Part shown: positions 59,475-64,000 of the stretch, in pieces
How positions within the stretch are numbered: position 1 is the first letter of the stretch
Layout of the letters: each line of letters starts with the position of its first letter
DNA from: UBA11986 sp031402435
Lineage (GTDB): Bacteria; Bacteroidota; Ignavibacteria; UBA10030; UBA6906
NCBI GenBank assembly: GCA_031402435.1
Contig: JANNSJ010000018.1
Span: 1 to 64,000 of the forward strand
Reading direction: 5' to 3'
DNA: 64,000 nt
Position numbers and translations under genes: made by a program
The notes under the pieces: generated by a model
What the model saw: only the letters and a program-made list of their open reading frames with translations
Databases searched by the model: none
What the model was told of the DNA's origin: nothing

Positions 59475-61777
59475 TACGTAAACAGGAAGCTCTCGATTAT
59501 CATTCAGTGGGACGCAGGGGAAAGATCGAAGTCGTTCCATCAAAACCATGTCAGACTCAACGGGATCTCTCGCTTGCCTATACTCCCGGCGTTGCTGAGC
59601 CATGCAGAGAGATTGAAAAGAACCCCGCCGATGCCTACCTGTATACCGCAAAGGGAAACCTCGTCGCGGTAATTTCCAACGGAACCGCGGTTCTCGGCCT
59701 CGGCGACATCGGAGCGCTTGCGGGTAAGCCGGTGATGGAAGGAAAGGGAGTTCTGTTCAAGAGGTTTGCCGACATTGATGTGTTTGACATCGAGTTGAAT
59801 TCGCACAACCCGGACGATATCATCAAGGCAGTGCAGATGCTTGAACCGACGTTCGGCGGTATCAACCTTGAGGACATCAAAGCACCCGACTGTTTCTATA
59901 TCGAAGAAACATTAAAGAAGACAATGAACATTCCGGTCTTCCACGATGACCAGCACGGCACAGCGATCATTAGCGGCGCTGCGTTGCTGAACGCAGTGGA
60001 GATTGTCGGGAAGAAGCTTGGCGAAGTTCGCGTGGTGTTTAGTGGCGCCGGTGCTGCTGGCATTGCCTGTGCAAAGTTGTATGAGAAGCTTGGTGTGAAG
60101 CGCGAGAACATGTTGCTTGTCGATACGAAGGGTGTTGTGTTTAAAGGGCGAACAGAAGGGATGAATCCGTACAAGGAATACTTCGCCGCCCAGACAAGCG
60201 CCCGTTCTCTCGCCGATGCAATGAGAGGTGCAGATGTCTTCTGTGGTGTATCAATCGCGGGCATTGTCACGAAGGATATGGTGAAGTCCATGGCCGACAA
60301 CCCGATCGTGTTTGCGATGGCGAATCCTGATCCGGAGATTACCTATGATGATGCGACCAGCGTTCGCAAGGATATCATCATGGCTACAGGCCGCTCGGAC
60401 TTCCCGAACCAGGTCAACAACGTGCTCGGATTCCCGTTTATCTTCCGTGGAGCGCTCGACGTCCGTGCATCGACCATCAATGATGAGATGAAGATGGCGG
60501 CTTCGTACGCGCTCGCAAAGCTTGCGAAGGAAGACGTGCCGGATTCCGTTATGAGGGCGTACGGCGGAAAGAGGATTGAATTCGGAAGGGACTACATCAT
60601 CCCGAAGCCGTTTGACCCCCGTGTGATGCTCTGGGAAACAGTTGCTGTGGCAAAGGCTGCAATGGATACAGGTGTAGCACGACTCCCCATCGCTGATATT
60701 GAAGCCTACAAAGATGCACTCGAAGCGCGTCTCGGCAAATCACGCGAGGTGATGCGTTTCTTCATTCACAAAGCACAGAAGTCGCCGAAGCGAATTGTAT
60801 TTCCTGAAGGCGAAGAGGAGAAAATACTCCGCGCCGCTCAGATCATTGTTGACGACAACATCGGCCAACCAATATTGCTTGGCAGCCGGACGCTTATCAA
60901 GCAACGGATCAAGGATCTTGGCCTCGATCTGGAGGGTGTGGAGATCGTCAATCCTTCCAAGTCGCCGAAGTTTGACGAGTACGTAACGGCATATTACAAG
61001 ATGCGTCAACGGAAGGGTGTTACACTCTTCGACGCGGAGCGTCAAATGGCAACGCACAATGTCTTCGGTATGATGATGGTGCAACGCGGTGACGCTGATG
61101 GTTTAATCTCCGGTCTGACACAGCACTATCCGGAGACCTTACGCCCCGCGATACAGATTGTGGGAACGCGTGAGGGTGTGAAGAAAGTTGCCGGACTGTA
61201 TATGTTGATCTTTAAGAACCAGACAGTCTTTATTGCAGATGCCACGGTGAACATCGAACCCACGGCGGAAGACCTTGCGGAGGTTGCCCTGTTAACTGCC
61301 GAGAAGGTGAAGCAGTTCAACATCGTTCCGAAAATTGCCATGCTTTCATTCAGCACTTTCGGTGGTACCAATCATCCGCTGGCAGCGAAGGTGCAAAAGG
61401 CGGTGAACATGGTGAAGCAACGCGCGCCTCATCTTGCTATTGATGGAGAGATGCAAGCGGATGCGGCGGTATCGCCCGAGATCCTTGCGGAACTCTTTCC
61501 GTTCAGTCCGTTACAAGGAGGCGCCAATATATTGATCTGTCCGGACCTGACTTCAGCGAACATCGCGTACAAGTTATTGAAGTGTCTGGGCGGGGCAGTA
61601 GCGATCGGGCCGATCCTTATGGGCATCAAGAAGCCGGTCTATCTGTTGGTACCGGGGAATGATGTGAACGACATCGTTAACATCACGGCGATGGCGGTAT
61701 TCGAATCGCAGCGACTGCGCGAAGAGAAGTTGGAAGCGAAGGAACTCACGTTCGAGCTTCCCGTCCATGCTGAGTAA
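59471..61777 (+). CDS. maeB: NADP-type malic enzyme fused to phosphotransacetylase-like domain (MaeB type)
   Basis: A 768-residue enzyme. Residues about 1-430 form malic enzyme (SLAYTPGVAEPCREI with catalytic Tyr, GLGDIGALAGKPVMEGKG, FHDDQHGTAIISGAALLNA, FSGAGAAGIACAKLYEKLG). Residues about 440-760 resemble phosphate acetyltransferase (RIVFPEGEEEKILRAA, LTQHYPETLRPAIQIVG, DGEMQADAAVSPEI). In MaeB this domain senses acetyl-CoA rather than working as an enzyme. Pyruvate made from malate would feed the upstream pyruvate:ferredoxin oxidoreductase. It overlaps the cation transporter gene by four bases. Confidence 0.95.
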   Translation: MIRKQEALDYHSVGRRGKIEVVPSKPCQTQRDLSLAYTPGVAEPCREIEKNPADAYLYTAKGNLVAVISNGTAVLGLGDIGALAGKPVMEGKGVLFKRFADIDVFDIELNSHNPDDIIKAVQMLEPTFGGINLEDIKAPDCFYIEETLKKTMNIPVFHDDQHGTAIISGAALLNAVEIVGKKLGEVRVVFSGAGAAGIACAKLYEKLGVKRENMLLVDTKGVVFKGRTEGMNPYKEYFAAQTSARSLADAMRGADVFCGVSIAGIVTKDMVKSMADNPIVFAMANPDPEITYDDATSVRKDIIMATGRSDFPNQVNNVLGFPFIFRGALDVRASTINDEMKMAASYALAKLAKEDVPDSVMRAYGGKRIEFGRDYIIPKPFDPRVMLWETVAVAKAAMDTGVARLPIADIEAYKDALEARLGKSREVMRFFIHKAQKSPKRIVFPEGEEEKILRAAQIIVDDNIGQPILLGSRTLIKQRIKDLGLDLEGVEIVNPSKSPKFDEYVTAYYKMRQRKGVTLFDAERQMATHNVFGMMMVQRGDADGLISGLTQHYPETLRPAIQIVGTREGVKKVAGLYMLIFKNQTVFIADATVNIEPTAEDLAEVALLTAEKVKQFNIVPKIAMLSFSTFGGTNHPLAAKVQKAVNMVKQRAPHLAIDGEMQADAAVSPEILAELFPFSPLQGGANILICPDLTSANIAYKLLKCLGGAVAIGPILMGIKKPVYLLVPGNDVNDIVNITAMAVFESQRLREEKLEAKELTFELPVHAE

Positions 61778-61806
61778 CGAACGAATCAAAAACTGAAAGC
61801 ACTTCC

Positions 61807-62235
61807 ATGAGTATCATATTCAGTCGCAGATGTGAGTATGCCTTGCAGGCGGTGTTATATCTGGCACTGAAGCCCGAAGGAGAAAAGACAACCAACAAGG
61901 AACTCACGCAACACATGCGGATGCCCTCTCCCTTTCTTGCAAAGATCCTTCAGGATCTCGCACACAAAGGGCTCCTCATCTCTTCCAAGGGGCCACGTGG
62001 CGGGTTTGCCCTGGGCAGGCCGGCGAAGGCCATTACGCTCTTCAACATTGTTGAAGCAATTGATGGTGATGGCCTGACGAAGAGTTGTGTACTGGGGTTC
62101 GCGGAGTGTTCCACTACGGATCCGTGTTCCATGCACAACGATTGGAAGGCGATCAGGGAGGGCATAAGCTCCATGCTGCTCAGCCAGGATATTGCCCAGA
62201 TGGCGAAGTTGATGCACAAGCCGGAGTATTTGTAG
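61807..62235 (+). CDS. Rrf2-family transcriptional regulator with three-cysteine cluster motif
   Basis: A 142-residue winged-helix regulator (FSRRCEYALQAVLYLA, MPSPFLAKILQDLAHKGLL, GPRGGFALGRPAKAITL) with Cys94, Cys101 and Cys107 in KSCVLGFAECSTTDPC. The CX6CX5C spacing is close to the cluster-binding motif of IscR/NsrR/RirA, so an Fe-S cluster sensing nitric oxide, iron or redox state is likely. It precedes a NapH-like Fe-S membrane protein and may regulate it. Confidence 0.92.
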   Translation: MSIIFSRRCEYALQAVLYLALKPEGEKTTNKELTQHMRMPSPFLAKILQDLAHKGLLISSKGPRGGFALGRPAKAITLFNIVEAIDGDGLTKSCVLGFAECSTTDPCSMHNDWKAIREGISSMLLSQDIAQMAKLMHKPEYL

Positions 62236-62250
62236 CAAGTGTAAAAAAAC

Positions 62251-62266
62251 TGGCACTGAAGTTGAA
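62251..62266 (+). promoter_or_regulatory. Weak sigma-54-like element upstream of the NapH-like gene
   Basis: TGGCACTGAAGTTGAA has a perfect -24 box but the -12 box is TTGA instead of TTGC. The loss of the invariant C makes function doubtful. It is listed because its position, 88 bases before the next gene, mirrors the other five. Confidence 0.2.
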
Positions 62267-62353
62267 TTATTATGAGAGAGCAGCCAGGAAGTTGGCGAAA
62301 TCCGGACAAAGACACCGCTTCCCGGCCCAATTACAGACTAATTGGTCTCACTT

Positions 62354-63535
62354 ATGATAACCGAAGCCAGATGTAATCTTAGAGTTGAGAACGCCTTCAT
62401 TGGCTCCACGGCGGCGCAGTCGGTGAATTCACCCGTACCTCAATCCCGGACGAAGGCAAAGCACATTCCACCTGGGATGCGTCGTCAGAGGGTAAAGTTC
62501 TCCATCGAACCGAATCCTTTCAGGCGGTTCATCTGGCGGTTGAAAGAGGATTCACAGTTTCTTCGTCAGACCGTGCAACTCGCATTTGTCCTGCTCTGCA
62601 TTTGGATCGGCATTGAATTTTACCTCTTCGTCAAGTGGGGGATGTCGGGCGGTCAGGCATGGTTTGTTCCGCGTCCGCCCGGCGCTGAAGGCTTCCTTCC
62701 CATCAGTGCCCTGATCAGCTTCAAGTACTGGCTGCAGACCGGTATTATCAATGAGATCCATCCCTCAGGCCTCTTTATCTTCGTTGCAATTCTCGCTGCC
62801 AGCATTGTCATGAAGAAGTCGTTCTGCAGCTGGCTCTGTCCTGTTGGGACATTAAGCGAATCACTCTGGATGCTCGGACAAAAACTCTTCAAGCGTAGCC
62901 GTACGCTGCCAGGGTGGCTCGATATTCCACTCCGTTCCCTGAAATATCTGCTACTGATGTTCTTTGTCTGGGCGATCGGGCACATGGATGTTGCCGCGCT
63001 GCAGGACTTCATCAACAGTCCGTACAACAAAGTCGCCGATGTGAAGATGTATCTTTTCTTTGCACAGATTACCACAATCGGACTCTGGACGATTATCATC
63101 CTCATGCTGTTGTCTGTCGTCGTCAAAAATTTTTGGTGCCGCTTTCTCTGCCCGTATGGAGCGTTGCTCGGTATTGTGGGCTGGCTCAGCCCGATGAAGA
63201 TTACCCGCACCAAGGAGACGTGCATGGATTGCGAACTCTGTACGAGAGCCTGTCCCTCAAATATCAAAGTGCATGCGGCGGGCCGTGTGTGGAGTGACGA
63301 GTGTACGAGTTGCCTCTCGTGTGTTGAGGTGTGTCCCGTGAAGGACACGCTGGCGATGAAGGTGAGCCAACGGTCCAGAGCGTATCCCGCCTGGGTCTAC
63401 GGTGTGCTGGTTGCCGGTGTGTTCATCGCGATCACCGGCCTGGCCATGCTGACCGGCCACTGGACAAACCGGATTTCCAACGGGGAGTACATGAATCATT
63501 TTCAGAACGTTGACTCGTACGATCACCTTCGATGA
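62354..63535 (+). CDS. NapH/CcoG-like membrane ferredoxin
   Basis: A 393-residue integral membrane iron-sulfur protein. About five membrane segments (near residues 70-95, 130-150, 195-215, 230-255 and 355-375), two juxtamembrane CxxxCP motifs (CSWLCPVGT and CRFLCPYGA) and two [4Fe-4S] motifs (CMDCELCTRACP, CTSCLSCVEVCP) are typical of the NapH/NosR/RdxA group, which transfers electrons across or along the membrane or from quinol. The ATG at 62354 is used; the first 45 residues are non-conserved and a start at about 62474 would also work. The Rrf2 gene upstream may control it. Confidence 0.88.
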   Translation: MITEARCNLRVENAFIGSTAAQSVNSPVPQSRTKAKHIPPGMRRQRVKFSIEPNPFRRFIWRLKEDSQFLRQTVQLAFVLLCIWIGIEFYLFVKWGMSGGQAWFVPRPPGAEGFLPISALISFKYWLQTGIINEIHPSGLFIFVAILAASIVMKKSFCSWLCPVGTLSESLWMLGQKLFKRSRTLPGWLDIPLRSLKYLLLMFFVWAIGHMDVAALQDFINSPYNKVADVKMYLFFAQITTIGLWTIIILMLLSVVVKNFWCRFLCPYGALLGIVGWLSPMKITRTKETCMDCELCTRACPSNIKVHAAGRVWSDECTSCLSCVEVCPVKDTLAMKVSQRSRAYPAWVYGVLVAGVFIAITGLAMLTGHWTNRISNGEYMNHFQNVDSYDHLR

Positions 63536-63583
63536 TGTTCAACCGGTATTACTTTTTCATTCATATTTCGGGGTCGCTTCCAA

Positions 63584-64000
63584 ATGACCAGCAACCTCCT
63601 GGATATCACGACCTTCTATGATCAGCTCGCGCCGGACTATGATCAGATGACCGGGTTCGAGGCGCGGTTCGTTCGGGAAGGGCCCCCTTTCAAGGCTGTT
63701 GTCGAGGAGCATGGCATCGTCACTGCGCTTGATGCTGGCTGTGGCACGGGATTTCATTCGCTTCTGCTTGCCCGGCTTGGAGTCTCGGTGACGGCTGTCG
63801 ATCTCTCGCCGGTGATGTTGGAGAAGTTGAGCGCGCATGCAGCCGGAGAAGGCTTGTCCATTGCGACTGTGAGCGCATCGTTTCAGCAATTGCAACCCTG
63901 CCTCACGACATCGTTCGATGGTGTGTTCTGTATGGGAAACGCGCTTGCGCATCTTCTGACTGCTGATGATTTGCGCCTGGCGCTCAATAATTTCTCTGCT
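63584..64000 (+). CDS. Class I SAM-dependent methyltransferase, N-terminal part (cut by window edge)
   Basis: The frame is open from the ATG at 63584 to the window end, giving 139 residues. It starts MTSNLLDITTFYDQLAPDYD, a common opening of ubiquinone/methyltransferase-11-like proteins, with motif I ALDAGCGTGFHSLLLARLG and motif II VTAVDLSPVMLEKL, then FDGVFCMGNALAHLL. Substrate is unknown. It begins 48 bases after the NapH-like gene. Confidence 0.85.
   Translation, partial: MTSNLLDITTFYDQLAPDYDQMTGFEARFVREGPPFKAVVEEHGIVTALDAGCGTGFHSLLLARLGVSVTAVDLSPVMLEKLSAHAAGEGLSIATVSASFQQLQPCLTTSFDGVFCMGNALAHLLTADDLRLALNNFSA

Noticed and set aside
1..64000. tRNA, rRNA, insertion sequence or prophage features
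   Set aside because: No gap has a convincing cloverleaf, no transposase or integrase motif was seen, and all gaps but one are under 300 bases.

Overview
The window comes from a Gram-negative anaerobe or facultative anaerobe, most likely of the Bacteroidota/Chlorobiota/Ignavibacteriota group. The evidence is two large secreted proteins with the C-terminal sorting domain typical of that group (QNYPNPFNP motif followed by a terminal FlgD-like fold), several outer-membrane beta-barrels, and ferredoxin-based central metabolism. All genes except polyphosphate kinase lie on the + strand. I see no tRNA, rRNA, transposase, phage gene or CRISPR array.

Region by region. 1-4.8 kb: the end of a c-type cytochrome protein, a TlpA-like thioredoxin, a small DUF4266-like protein, a DUF3570-like barrel and a secreted beta-propeller protein. 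5.1-14.5 kb: an electron-transfer locus with a membrane protein carrying two His-x13-His pairs (likely diheme cytochrome b), a TPR protein, three multiheme cytochromes c (20, 25 and 18-19 heme motifs), an outer-membrane barrel and a membrane-anchored Fe-S flavoprotein; together these could carry electrons from quinol across the outer membrane. 14.8-22.5 kb: a secreted BNR-repeat protein, ppk1 (- strand) and a PAS histidine kinase with a sigma-54 activator. 22.7-35.7 kb: 16 tightly packed genes encoding a universal stress protein, a degenerate receiver protein, a TonB-like protein, a ferredoxin, an Acg-type nitroreductase, a complete group-3b-like [NiFe] hydrogenase and Hyp maturation proteins, with a HypF reduced to its Kae1-like half.

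35.9-49.3 kb: a metabolic run with a methionine gamma-lyase-like enzyme, a CoA-transferase, a four-subunit 2-oxoacid:ferredoxin oxidoreductase, two half-size ferritin-like proteins, an isocitrate dehydrogenase-like enzyme, an HMG-CoA-lyase-like enzyme, a CaiB/BaiF CoA-transferase, a LeuCD-type hydro-lyase and an OsmC protein. 49.5-64 kb: hemN, pyruvate:ferredoxin oxidoreductase, a CoA-binding protein, a small barrel, phosphofructokinase, a dihydroorotate-dehydrogenase-like protein, a cation efflux protein, malic enzyme fused to a phosphotransacetylase-like domain, an Rrf2 regulator, a NapH-like ferredoxin and the start of a methyltransferase.

The unifying observation is regulatory. Five -24/-12 (sigma-54) promoter sequences with exact GG-N10-GC spacing lie in the gaps just upstream of the BNR-repeat protein, the universal-stress/hydrogenase run, the methionine-lyase/2-oxoacid-oxidoreductase run, hemN and pyruvate:ferredoxin oxidoreductase. 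An NtrC-type activator and its kinase are encoded in the same window. I infer a sigma-54 programme that switches on ferredoxin-dependent fermentation, hydrogen metabolism and stress survival together. Gene functions are inferred from motifs read by eye; no database search was possible.
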